A DNA stretch of 64,000 bases from NCBI RefSeq assembly GCF_033439725.1, contig NW_026944387.1:2418001-2482000 (forward strand), in the 5' to 3' direction. Shown in pieces: positions 1 to 12,200 of this stretch. Positions within the stretch are counted from its first letter, which is position 1, and every line of letters starts with the position of its first letter. The position numbers and the translations under genes were made by a program. Source of the stretch: Neurospora tetraspora. Lineage: Eukaryota > Ascomycota > Sordariomycetes > Sordariales > Sordariaceae. The notes under the pieces are model-generated. The model was not told the DNA's origin. It saw only the letters and a list, made by a program, of their open reading frames with translations, and searched no databases.

Positions 1-3000
1 CTGCACTTACAACCGAGCCTCTCATGGGCAGGACCTATAGTCTCGCCAAAGCGCAAGCTGGTGTTCAAGAGCGGCATATTGTTGACTGCTTTCACATCCT
101 AACGGAGACGATATACCTTGAACGGGCCCCTTAATCCATCTTGACAGGGCATATCGCGTGACATTGTGGACTAGCAGTGGCCTACGGGGGTTGAGAGGCG
201 ACTACGGGCTGTTCGCGACTTTGCATCTAAGCGGACTGGTTCCTAGAGATAATCAGCATCAGATATGACCACGCCATTGATGATTATGGGGGCTGGAATG
301 GACTTGCCTTTGCTCATCTGTCAACTATAAAAGCGAGGCTGGCCAGGCAGTCAGAAGTCCACTGCGTAGGATTGAACCCCCAGTCTTCGATATGAATCCA
401 ATTCGTACATATCAAACAGCATGGAAGGACTCGCTGTTGGTTCTTAGTCACTGGCTAGTCGATCACCGAGCAGATGACGGGCATCAACTACCGTTGCATT
501 CGCCCCGTTCGGCGAACTTGTGGGCGAATGTACCACTGTGCCAGACTTTTTTCTGGCGTAATTGGCATGCTTGTGCGGAGCACAATCCCCTGCAGTTAGT
601 ACGAGCCATCGTGCTGAGGTATTACTGTTGCCTGTAGGACTTGAGTTAACTCCGCCTGTTCGTCCTGTTGAGACAAATCGCATCTTTGGAGAACGAACCG
701 AACGTCTTCTTTCGTCTTGGGTGTTCCAAAGCCTCCTCGTGCTCTCAGACGGACCCCGCCTTGCCCGCAAACCATAGGCGTTGGGCTGTATCATCATTGC
801 CGAGATGTGTGGTGAGTGAGAGCGTGAAGCGAAGTCAAGTCTCACATGAAGGTGACCAATAGGAAGTACACGACAGGGGGTGTAGTCCCATGTAATTTGG
901 CGCGACGTATTATTCTCTGTCCTCTCATGCGCCTGCGTTTGAAGTACTGCGTACAGTACGCTATGAGGAACGGCGATGATTTGTGGCAGCTAACGCAGGC
1001 TGGCTTCGCAGGGTAACACAGATGAAATGCGGTCTGATGAATGCCGCATCGCCAGCTAGCAAAGCGCGATGTGTGGACTTCGACTGAAGCTGTTAAGCGT
1101 TGTTAAACGCCGTTTCTTGCACCCGGAGCAGCGGCGGCTGGCTTGTACAAGGATTGACGGACAGCAGCCCGTATTGAGTACGCGGAAGAGGGCAGTGTAT
1201 ATCGGCAAAACCGTTCATGTCGAAGTGCCGAACGTCAAACACTTAATGGTAATCTTGGCCAGGACCTTTTAGCCGTAAGAGTTCGTGATAACTGTACGAT
1301 TCAGGCGTGAGGTACTCTAGCCTCCAGTCTCCCACCTGGAGATGCCCTCCGGCGGCCAAATTAGGCCAAGTGCACAAGAGCAGCAAGCTGTCGAGGGTGT
1401 TGGACCACCTGCCAGAATGCAACCACAACGGCGTACTGAAAGTTACTTCATAACTTGATTGTGGCGCTCTCATGGCAGCGTTTGATCATGTCACTGTTCC
1501 CGGATGTTTCCTTTTGGGTCTGTTGTACGTAGCGGATTCGGTGGGAGATCGTGTCCAGAATGCCAGGTGAGTTCATTGTGTCAAAGTTGAGCGTTAAATA
1601 TAGAAACGTGCGGGCCCGTTTATAGGAGACCAAGATGCGGGATTCTTTGGTTCCATGGGAAGAATGCCGAAGTGAAAGTCAAGTAGATATTGTAGTCGCA
1701 TTTCGCCCGCTTCAACATTTCCGTGTCAGCAAGTGTGGGAGTTGCGGCGGCGGCTGTCGCTATCAAGGGCTGTCGTCGCGCGTGCTATGTAATCAATACC
1801 GTTAACGTTACTAGCGCAGAACTTTCTCGGGATGTTTACCGCCAAAGCTTGACGTGCGATTGGTTACCTTAACCAAGAGACAGCAGACAGACTGGGTATG
1901 ATTGGATGACAGCTGGATACGTGCGGCCTATTAAAGGTCGAATCAAGGCCCATTCTTAGAAACCAGTCGTGACTGGTACCCGACCATGCCCTTTGCAGAT
2001 AAGAAGGCTCGAAGGGGATGGTGTGTCTCCTGAGCTTCCAAGGTTATGGTTCTCGAGATTTACAGCTGCGACGGGCTGCTGGCATACCACACAGTTTGCC
2101 AGCTGTCGACTTGTATAGGCGTGCTGTTCGACACACACTGGTCGACATGTACGGTCCCTGGTAGGATTTGGCATATCAGATCCGGCTAGGCGGATCTTTT
2201 GATTCTGAGCGCGCCAAAAACGCATTTTGGGACTCATTGTCCACAGTCCGGTGTTGTGCAGAGAGCTTCACCACTTGCGAAATGGTGAAGGAGCTGCATA
2301 TGTAGAGGCTCAAGGACCCAACGAGAGTGCCTGGGAGTGCTATGTATTATGAAAATCAGTATACGTGATCCAAGGCGATGTTGGGTGAACTGATCCTGTT
2401 GTCGACGACTTAGCTTGCCCTTAATCAGCCACCCTGGTCCTATAACATGCGTGACGAAACAAGAGTCTGAGCGGTCGCCTGTCCTGGTAGCCTGTCGTGC
2501 CTGTCTCCCCGCCTTGCATGCCATCGAGAATCGAAGATTCATGGGTCATCGCTTGTCCAAGTCTCGAGGACGGCTTGATTCCGCCATGGTCAGTGCTGCC
2601 CCTGACGCTGTTGCGATGAACCATGGACGACCCGTCTGGGACTTGGGGCCTTGGGTTGATGGGGTGACAGGGTGTGTAGTGACCAGTGGCCTGCCTGCCG
2701 TCGTTTCCTCGTTTCTTCGTTTCCTCCGACGCTTCTGGAGCCTCCGCAACAACGGTCTCAATCATGTGCGTTTCAAACAAATTGGGAATTCGAGATTCAT
2801 TGAAGCTCGCGAATTGACAGTCATGTTGGAATATCCAAAAGTGTCTGGCATATGATGAAGGCCCAAGCGGACTCGGAATGTGGGAGAGGGGAGGAGGCAG
2901 AGGAGAAAACTTCCATTTGGTTGCAGAGTGCAAGACCGTGCAGGCGCTGTGCTGTTGTTGGTTCCTTGGGGAAGCAGTTGGAAGGAGGTGCCGACGAGGC

Positions 3001-3084
3001 AACAGCAAAGGACTGGAAAAGTCAACGGAAAAAGATGGAACAAAAGGTGAGAATGCAACCCCAAGGTCGCGCCTGTCCCCTGCC
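1..3084. other. Gene-free sequence of normal base composition
   Basis: This stretch is not AT-rich and shows no obvious RIP signature. Open frames exist on both strands, the longest on the minus strand at 2421-3221, but none has codon usage, a recognisable domain or splice structure like the genes in the right half. I see no RNA gene or repeat. It ends abruptly at the left copy of the 44-bp inverted repeat and the AT-rich block. Confidence 0.5.
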
Positions 3085-3128
3085 ATCCCTTTAACGGTGC
3101 AAAGTGACCATTTTTGCCAAGCCCTGGA
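3085..3128 (+). repeat. Left copy of a 44-bp inverted repeat flanking the RIP block
   Basis: The sequence starting ATCCCTTTAACGGTGCAAAG reappears in reverse complement at 25783-25826, with 42 of 44 positions matching. The two differences are at 3106 (G here, A in the other copy) and in the CCC/CCT near 3124; both are transitions, as RIP would give. Similarity stops on both sides. The two copies sit just outside the AT-rich block and point towards each other, as terminal inverted repeats do. I found no convincing target-site duplication outside them. Confidence 0.75.
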
Positions 3129-4258
3129 TTTTAGCCAATCGATTGCTCCCCTTCTTAGCGCCTGACATCTTTGACCATGCAGATACCTCGATTTTACCAG
3201 CATTTGCAGCACTTTTGTCACTGCAGGGGATGTCGTACAAGTGTGGGTAGAGAAGATGCTAGAATTAACTAATATATTTCAAGCCGAAATGAAGCTATTC
3301 CCAAAGTCGATTAACGTATATGGGCTGTCCAGTAGCGGTCTCGTTTATAAATTATAATATTATACGTCTGGCAATCGAGAAACGTACGAATGCGGTATGT
3401 AGAGGAGGAGCCATTAATATTAAAGGCTGCTAACTATCTAAATCGAGTAGATAAATATATAGTATAAGTACTTCGTTTTGAGAACTTTATTCTTATATAT
3501 TCGTTTGTAGTAATTCCCTTAGTATTCGATATTAGGATTCGGTTCGGTAAAGCGCGGTACTAGATAGCTTATTTACTATAAAATGCTCAAATTTCGTTAA
3601 TTAATTGGCTTCGAAAGTTTATATATATAGTCTAATTCTTTTAATAAAAGGGGGATTTATATAGCTTTTTCCTCTAATTAAGTAAGAGGTTGGCCGCAAT
3701 AACTTCTATATAAAAATAATATATCGTTAGTATAGTATTTAGTAAGAAATTAAATGTAGGTAATATACTAAGGTAGAAATTAATTAATAATACTATAAAT
3801 AATTTACGGCGGTAGCGATAATTATAAGTATTATACGCGTATAGTTAGTTATTAACGTCGACGTTATTTATATAGTAATTATATACTTAAATAATTAATA
3901 GTATTTAAATTCGCTTACTACTTTTATCGCTAAAGTGATTTTTTATAGCGCCTTTATAAGTACAACGGCGGTAGTATATATATATACGGAATTCGTTATT
4001 TATATATTATATAAATAAGAAGTTTACTATTTAGCGATTTTTTATATATAGGTATATTGCGCCGGTTTCTTAATCCTTTATTATTAGTATTTTTCCGCCT
4101 TTCTTAAGTTTGGGTATCGGGATATTTAAAATGAATTAATATAGTGCCCTAAATGGTACTTTCTTTTTCTTATTATCTTCGTTTCGGAGTTTAGCGAATT
4201 AAAGTATTATACGGTTAGAGTGTATCGTACCGGTAATCGCAATATTTTTAATACGAAG
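3129..4258. mobile_element. RIP-degraded left arm of a putative inverted-repeat transposon
   Basis: Base composition turns strongly AT-rich from about 3255. No open frame of note survives. If the 44-bp repeats at 3085 and 25783 are terminal inverted repeats, this arm plus 24362-25782 would make an element of about 2.6 kb into which the outer LTR retrotransposon inserted. I could not recognise transposase motifs in either arm, so the class is unknown. Confidence 0.4.
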
Positions 4259-4263
4259 GTAGT
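4259..4263. repeat. Target-site duplication GTAGT, left (outer LTR element)
   Basis: GTAGT lies directly before the left 400-bp LTR and again directly after the right LTR at 24357-24361. A perfect 5-bp duplication is the size typical of Gypsy-type (Ty3/Metaviridae) integration and fixes both element ends. Confidence 0.85.
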
Positions 4264-4663
4264 TATTACATAATGACTAGTCAGCTAGGCCAGAGCATAC
4301 TGGGACCAGGGCATACCGGATTCGGCATGTTTTGGCCCCGATACAATTCTAGGTAGTACTAGATAGTTAGTAACGGATTCGTTTCTATTAAGACGAATTC
4401 TTCTTTTATTCAATCAATCATTATCTATAACTAAAAATATTTATTTAGTAAAATTATTTATTGACCTAAATTCTAAGTTATAATTGATTGTAGTTCCTTA
4501 AATAGAATCCGTTACGTCTATTGTAACGATTTCCGCTACATATTAATCCCTTTGATAAATTCATTATTATTGGATTTTTCTTTCCTAAAAGAATCTGTCA
4601 ATTAACGATTTTATTAATAGGTAGAATAGTGATTACGAGTTTAATTCTCCCTAATTCGTAGTA
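4264..4663 (+). repeat. Left (5') LTR of the outer element
   Basis: This 400-bp copy aligns with 23957-24356 end to end and without length change. The start reads TATTACATAATGAC, expected from a TG start after G-to-A. The end reads CGTAGTA against CGTAGCA in the right copy, so the terminal CA is preserved only on the right. Nearly all differences between copies are transitions. A typical primer-binding site is not obvious directly downstream. Confidence 0.9.
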
Positions 4664-4899
4664 AGGAATTTCTATAGTTTAGAATTGAATAAGATTTTTT
4701 ACCTTTATTATTACTTTGTAAATATTTTTACTCTATTATATTTATTTCTTTGTCCCCTTAAAATCGCGTCCCGTATTGTCAAAATAGTTCTTAATATTTA
4801 GACCGAAACTGATATTAAGAGAGTTAATAGTCTATATAGATTTTACGAACATTACTTTAATTACCCCTTATAGGCGAGCGTGGACGTTTACAATTTAGC

Positions 4900-5936
4900 G
4901 GTTTTTAATTACTATAAGAGAATTCGGCCCAAGCTTAGTAAAAGTATATTTTATATAATTAATAATAAATTATATAATGATAATAATATATTTATATATT
5001 ATCCGCACTGAATTACCGACTTTAATATTATAAAAAGATATTTTATTTCTATCTTCGCTAAATTTAACGAATTCGTTACGAAGAATTATTAAATTAATTA
5101 AATTCTTACTATTTAAGAAATAAGAGTAAAGATAGTTAGAATAATTAAAGAGGAAATAGTTTTAACCCTATATAATATTAAGCCTTCCTTATTAACCGTT
5201 CTAGTCTCTTATTATACTGCCGATCTGTCTTCTTTAATTATAGTCCTATATTACGAAAGTAAATCCAATTTTAAAAGTAAGGGTAAAGCGGTCGATTAGA
5301 TTTAGATAGGAATTAATCTTCTCCTTAAGGACGGATTAATTTATTTAGATATTAAAGAGCAGTTTTATATCGACCTTATATAAGTAGGTAGGTTAGTTAA
5401 CCTTCGAACGTCGGATCTTATACGTACTCGTAGTTATATTAGTATTATAAGAATTATTCGGGGAATTTTCTTCGATACTGCCCCCGCCGAAGATAATATA
5501 ACGGTTATATTAAATCGCCGCTTATTTATATTACTTTCGTCTTTACTAATTATTTCTTCGTTTTGTACGCTAGTGTTAATATTAATTTCCTATTCTATTA
5601 TTAGTGTTATATCCAGTATAATTAATTTTAAATATAGGTTAATAACTTAATTAACGTTAAAGGTCCGCGTTTACACTAGAAATTTAAAGGAGGACCGTTA
5701 GGTAACCGAAAGATTACGAATTTAGAATTCTACTTTTAAATTTCTAATACTATTTAAATATAATAGGATTTCTATTTACCTAATATTATTATCCTTTATT
5801 ACGTTTAGGATATTCGAAATTTATATTCTATGATTAAATATTATTAAATATTATCGCCCAATTATTAAGACCCTTCTATAGGAAGTAGAAGTATATTTAA
5901 AGATTAATTCCGATATTTCTGTATCCGATATTAAAA
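4900..5936 (+). pseudogene. Outer element: 5' reading-frame remnant, cut by the inner insertion
   Basis: A plus-strand frame can be followed through about 1 kb with only scattered TAA/TAG stops, which fits an originally open frame degraded by RIP. Its position after the 5' LTR suggests a gag or leader ORF, but I recognise no domain. The inner element's TAAAA target site lies at its 3' end (5932-5936); the interrupted sequence resumes at 15580. Confidence 0.45.
5932..5936. repeat. Target-site duplication TAAAA, left (inner LTR element)
   Basis: TAAAA lies directly before the inner element's first LTR and is repeated directly after its second LTR at 15580-15584. This perfect 5-bp duplication supports a clean later insertion into the outer element. 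Confidence 0.8.
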
Positions 5937-6294
5937 TGTTACGCGAAGCGATGGTTTACAAGGGATGCTAATATAGAATAATAAAGTAAGCAACTAGTTG
6001 CTAGATAGAGTAATAGTGCGTAACGGTTAACGATAATTTTATTAAAGGAAGTTAAAGATAAGCACTATTGAGAGCCTCGATTTGGGACCTCGTATACAAT
6101 TTTATAGAATGTAAATAAAATAGACGTTAGATTAATATAATGTAAATTGATAATCCAATCAATTTTAATAGAGGTTAATAGGGAAAATACTCTTATATAA
6201 TATATTTTATTCGATACAATAATCCTACGCTTAATAGAATATATATTAAAATAAAGTAGGATATTTAGGTACTTATTTAGAATATCCTATAATA
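5937..6294 (-). repeat. Inner element LTR, 3' copy in element orientation
   Basis: This 358-bp copy begins TGTTACGCGAAG and ends at AATATCCTATAATA. It aligns without length change to 15222-15579, whose end reads CCCATAACA. The copies differ almost only by transitions. Confidence 0.9.
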
Positions 6295-6304
6295 TTTCCC
6301 CTTC
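6295..6304 (-). other. Polypurine tract of the inner element
   Basis: On the minus strand the bases next to the LTR read GAAGGGGAAA. A purine run directly upstream of the 3' LTR is where plus-strand DNA synthesis is primed in LTR elements. It stands out from the AT-only surroundings and fixes the element's orientation as minus. Confidence 0.7.
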
Positions 6305-6399
6305 GATGAAAGGAGAAGAGTACTTACAATTTACTAAAATTATTATTAAATATAAAATAGAAAATAAGAATTATTACTTTTTTTACTATTAATGAACTA

Positions 6400-8650
6400 T
6401 CCTTTTTATATCCTATATAACCCTTGACTACCGAAAACTATTTCCGATAATTAAAATATTCTAATACGAGAACCGAATAATAATAAGCAATTAGCGTAGA
6501 TAGTAAGGACGGAGGAGATTCTTAATAATAGCCGCGACGAAATGAGCGAGTATTAATATTATTATTATCTTCGTAATTATTTTCGTTAAACCTAGGAGGA
6601 TCCTAACGTATACGTTTATAACTAAGCGGGGAATTATTTTACTTCCAATCCTCTATAATACTACTAGGACGCGGAAAGCGAATAGGTAATATAATATCGA
6701 AACGATTAATAGAATAGATAGCTATAGTATTGAATTTGTCTAATATATTAGTAAAGCTAGGCGTACCGCGAAGTAATATATCGTTAGAATTAATAATACG
6801 AAGAGGAATAATATTAGGCACTATATTAATATAATATATACGTATAATAAACGCCAATAAAGGAACGTAACGGATATAAAGTTTTTAAAATTTAATAAGT
6901 TTTTAATATATATTCGATAATTCTACCTTTAATTATTCTACTACTTCTCCCTAATAGAAGTTAAAATTTTCTAAAAAATACTTATATTTCTCGAAGGCGG
7001 TAGTAATAATATTAAAAATAGCATTTAAATTACCTATTCTAATAGTAACTGGGATTTCTTTAACGATTTCTATTTTATAAACGACTTTAATTTTACGTAT
7101 AGGAAATTTACTTATAATAAACTTAATTACGGTTACTTCAACGTAATATAAATAACTTAAGCAACCTAGTAAATTACTTATTTATTTAGATAAATTAATA
7201 TTATAATTAAAGTATCAAATAGTTAGTAACGTGATTTTTAACGGAATTTTATTAATAAAAGTAGGGTCGTTATTACTACGTTTCTTTAGAACGCTATTAA
7301 AAGCGCCTTTAATATTACGTACTAATTTATTCTATAAAAAACTATAAGTACTCGTAAATTCCTTCCTATAATTATTAATATTTATTATATATATTTTAAT
7401 AATTTTCTCGATATCCGCGCGGAAATAGTAATTAATTTAAATATTTAAATCTTGGTAATTTTTATCGAATATATTAATTACGTTTTCAAAGAATAGGTAA
7501 GACTTACTTTTACTATTAGCCTCGCTATAGGTATTAGTATTATTACCCGATTAGATAATATATAAGGTAATTTTGCGCGCTTTTTTAAATATTATTTTAG
7601 CGTTAAATATATTAAAAAGGACGGTCGGAATAACTATTATAGGAATCGGACGCAAAATAGCGATAGCGTTAATAATTAAGAAATCTAATTCGTATTATTC
7701 TTAAATTTCCGAAAAATTGTAACCGTTAAAAATAATAAGGCGGCCGATAAAATTAATAGGTTATAAAATAATATTATTAGAATAGATAGGGTATTAAATT
7801 GTATATGAGGCGTAGCGGATTTCTTCTATTTAATTATAGTAAAAGGTAAAATTACTATAAGTAATGGAAACGGTCGGAATAAGTTCGAAGGTTTTCTCTA
7901 AATACGAAAGCTATATACGAATATTAAAATAGCCAAATAGGGTAGTAATTTAGTCTTACTAGTCGCTAAATCTACTACTAGAAATAAAGTTTTCGAAGAT
8001 TAGCGCTAATAATATAGCCGATATAAAATAGTATAGGTTACTATTTAAAGCCTATAAAATTACTTAGTCGAAATTAATTTCAACGCTAATATAATCGATT
8101 GTATTATAGAAGACCGATAGTAATTAATTATTATAAAGTACGAAAAAGTAGTTGACTATTATAAGGGGTATATAACGGCGGCTATCGTTAGCCTTCTTAT
8201 TATTAACGGTTAAAATACCGTTTAGTACGTAAAATCTAATATTAGGGTAATAATTAGATAGGTTATAAGGGCCGGTAAAATTATATAAACTGGTAAAATA
8301 ATTAACAATATATTTAAAGCGAATATACTAGAAGAAATTACGTAAATATACGGTATTTATACTAGCGATACGATTAATAATAAAATTAGGGATTATAATA
8401 TATAGATTATTAATATTAAAATTAATAGATTTGTAAGCGTAGCTAGCTATAATATAGTAATTAAAGTACCTTACTATAATTATTAACGTTAGGAAACGTT
8501 GATTTAATTCTAAAGTAAGCGGAGCCAATAGGTAATTTTACGATAGGGTACGAAAGTTATTATTAAGGTCGCTATTATTATTAATTTAATTATCGAGACC
8601 GTTTATAGGTTCGTTGCTAGGAGGCGTTAAAGGTATTTCGATATCTTCTA
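6400..8650 (-). pseudogene. Inner element: extra reading frame between chromodomain and 3' LTR
   Basis: About 2.3 kb lies between the end of the pol remnant and the 3' LTR. On the minus strand it still contains long open pieces (8328-8528 and 6639-6857) and stretches whose only stops are TAA/TAG. That suggests an additional degraded protein-coding frame after pol. I recognise no domain in it. It could be an env-like or accessory ORF, captured host sequence, or a simple 3' untranslated region that is open by chance. Confidence 0.35.
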
Positions 8651-9254
8651 TATTAATAAGTAATATAATAAGTAATAGGTAGAGGGATAGGCTTGGCGAA
8701 TAAGGGGAATTGTAGGGATAGGGCAAATTATAATGAAATTAATAGAATAGAGAAGAAATTTTAAAAGGAAAGAAGGATTTTGAATTATATAAAAGGTTAT
8801 ATACGTATTAAAACCTTTCGATTCTATTCGACATTATATTCCTAATTGGTTACTGGGAGAGTTGTTTACCTTATACGATTATACTTACCTAAACCTTAGC
8901 GGTCTTACGTACTACCGCTATTCTATTAGAATAAAATAGAAAGGAAAGCGATGAAACTATAGAAATAATATAATATACTATAAACTGGCGATATTAATTG
9001 ATAATTTCATTAAAATTGGGAATTCAATTAAACGATATTTTAGAAATTTTGATAAATTAAAAGTAAAAATTAAAGAAAACAAAAACGAAGAAAATTTAAT
9101 AAAAGAAATATTCGCCTCCTCTCCTCCGCGTTACTAAAAACTTTTTTAATACTCTTACCAAATCTAACCTACGGTCGCCTATTTTAACAATTAATATACT
9201 AAATTACTTTCTTATAAATACCCCGGAACGGAAATTCTAATAGGTACTCTATAT

Positions 9255-12200
9255 TGAATTCCTTTACCTTCTCCTTTAAATTCCTTATAAATTCGACACG
9301 TAATTCCTATATATTATCTTTATCTTGATATTTAATCTATTTAATAAGATATTTAATATTTAATAGACTTTAATTTTCAATTACCAAATTTTCGACTTCC
9401 TATTCCTTTTAACCGTTAACCTTTATAGGCTTAAGAGGCGGCACTTTACAATTGAAAGGATCTAAACTTTAAGCGGGCTTATAAAAGTAAATTACCGAAA
9501 TAATTGGATATGTACGTTAATCGCCGGGTAGATTAAATTTATAAACTAGAGGGTTAATTTTTTCGAGAATTTTATAAGGGCCTATATATTCTACGGACTA
9601 TTTCTTCTTAAACTACCGGGTAAATAATAACCTTTATTTAATTGTAAATAAATTTTATTTCTAACTTCGAAAATAATCGGAAAATATTTAACGTTATAAT
9701 ATTCCTTAGTAGGTATATTAACCCTATAGATAAATTCGGTTATTTTAAATTAATATTCTTAACGTAGTAAAACTAATAATTCTATAATTAACGCCTCTTC
9801 CGTATCCGGGACGAGAAAATTGAATATAGCCCGAAGTATAAACCTCTATATGAATTCGTTAAACAATAATTTAATTATAAATTAAATAGTATTATTTAAA
9901 TTATATTGTAAAGCTACTAATATTAACATTTAAGGAAGAATATTAATAGCGTACTATATATAGATCGCTATTTTTACTATTTAATTAATATATTCCGATT
10001 ATCCGTTAATTTAAGCGTAATAAACTATAAAAAAAAGTAAATTAATAGCCAAAACCTCGAAAATACTACGCTAAATACCGGAAACGAATTTAAAATCACA
10101 ATTATTAATAATAATAACCGGTAAACCTTAATTGTAATAATGTAAAATTTAGAATAAAACTTTAATCTATCTATACGTACTATAAGTTAAGTAATTTATT
10201 AATAATAGTACTTTCTTACTAAATTTATAAATAATATTATATATTATATTAAATTTATTAAAATTAAAGATAAACTATATAGTATTAGCGAACTTAATAA
10301 TTAATATATTAGTAACAAAATTTATAATAATTATATAAAATAGGCGTAGGAATATTCGAATAAGAAGAAGTTCGCTAGAAGTTGGTTACTAATTATATTA
10401 ATTTTAATAGTATACTTCGTAATATTTAATATACTCCTGAACTATTTATATTTTATATCGTATATAAAATTAAAATAAATTATCTATTATCCTATTAATA
10501 CTAAAATAATATTTTTTTTTGTACACTAATTTTAGTATTTTCTATATATATAAATAAGGAATATAAAGCCGTCCCTCGTTTTAATAGTTAATATAATAAA
10601 GAAGACTATCTTCGAATAAGTAAAGACTAGTGGGCAAATTAAGGTACTTATTAAATAAGGAAAGTAGGACCAAATATTAATAGATTTATTGGAAATATTG
10701 TCGTTATTAATTAATTTAATAATAAATAACTTTAATAAGGCGTCGGGAATAATATTTAAGGTATTTAAAATATAGAAAATATTTAAATAAAATTATAATG
10801 CCTAATTAGTAATATTAATAAATTTAGGGTTATTTTTAACTAAATTTATAGTTCGTAAAGAAGTATATTTAATAATACCGGTAATAGAAATATAATTAAT
10901 AATAATATTCACGCACTATTCGTTAAATTATACTATCTTTCTAAATTTCCGGAGGGCCTAAATGATAACTACGATTTCTACTTCCGTAGAACTATTTTTC
11001 TTTTCGGCCAAAATCGTTAATTTTAATAGGAAGCAAACCGGTTTAATTATAATTAAGGGAATTTTACTTATACTAAGGATGAATTCACTATCCTATAGGT
11101 ATTTGAATTAAAAAATGTAAACTCTATATACTATACCGCTAGCGTTAATTTTAATAAATAAAGCCTCGCTTTTAATACAATAGAATATACATATTTAATT
11201 ATATAAATTTTCCTATATATTATAAAAAGCTTCGATCTTCTCCTTAATTAGTATAAATTTAACTTTTAATGTATAAACCTTTTTCGCTTACTTTATTACT
11301 CTTAATTATAAATTTCCTAATTCGCGCGCTCGCTTAAATAATTTAGTTTTCTTATAGTTAAATAATTCTTGTTTAATAGCGAACTAAAATATTCTTTATC
11401 TTAACTAACCGACTATTTTAAAGTAAATTTTAAAAATATCTAAAATATCGGGAAAATTAAACTTTTAGAAAAGCTTTAATATAATCTTCGGTACGCTTAC
11501 AACTTTCGCCGTCGACAATATTACCGAATAATTATACTAAAGGGTAAATTATAAAAGATTTATTAATACTAATATAAATATAATATTTATTAAGGAAATT
11601 TATTATAATATTAATATATTTTTGATATTCTTTTTTAATATTACTAAAAATAACGATATTATTAATATAGGCGCGAACGAAGGAGTGGTAATCGAAGAAG
11701 AATCGATTTATAAACCGCTATATAAAGGCGAGCGAATTCTTAAAACCTATAAATACAATATTAAACTACTTAAAACTATGTAGGCTAATTACTATTATTC
11801 TATTATAATATTTTCTTAAAATAAGTAATTAATAGAAGAAACCTGTGGTATTAAAAATTAAAAAGAATTTCTTACCGACTATAACGTTAATAATATCCTT
11901 TTAGTCGGGTAGTAAGTAAACGTCCAGAATAATAATATTATTTAGCGGCCGTGAATTAATAACTATACGACCTTTATCGACGCTGTTAACCTTCCGCTAC
12001 ATAATAAATATAAGGTATATAATAGGTATAAATTATAATATAAACGCTATTTTACTTTAAACGTATATTTTATTATATTCCTTATTAAGAAATTCGTAAT
12101 TTTTAATTCTAAATAAATAAACCCTAACGATTCTCTGCTAATTTTACTATCCTTCGACGAAATCAATACGTATCTTATCCTCCTCTTTTATTAGAATAAT

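Noticed and set aside
2421-3221. 266-codon minus-strand open frame
   Set aside because: No domain, no gene-like codon bias, overlapping frames on the other strand, and it runs across the 44-bp inverted repeat.
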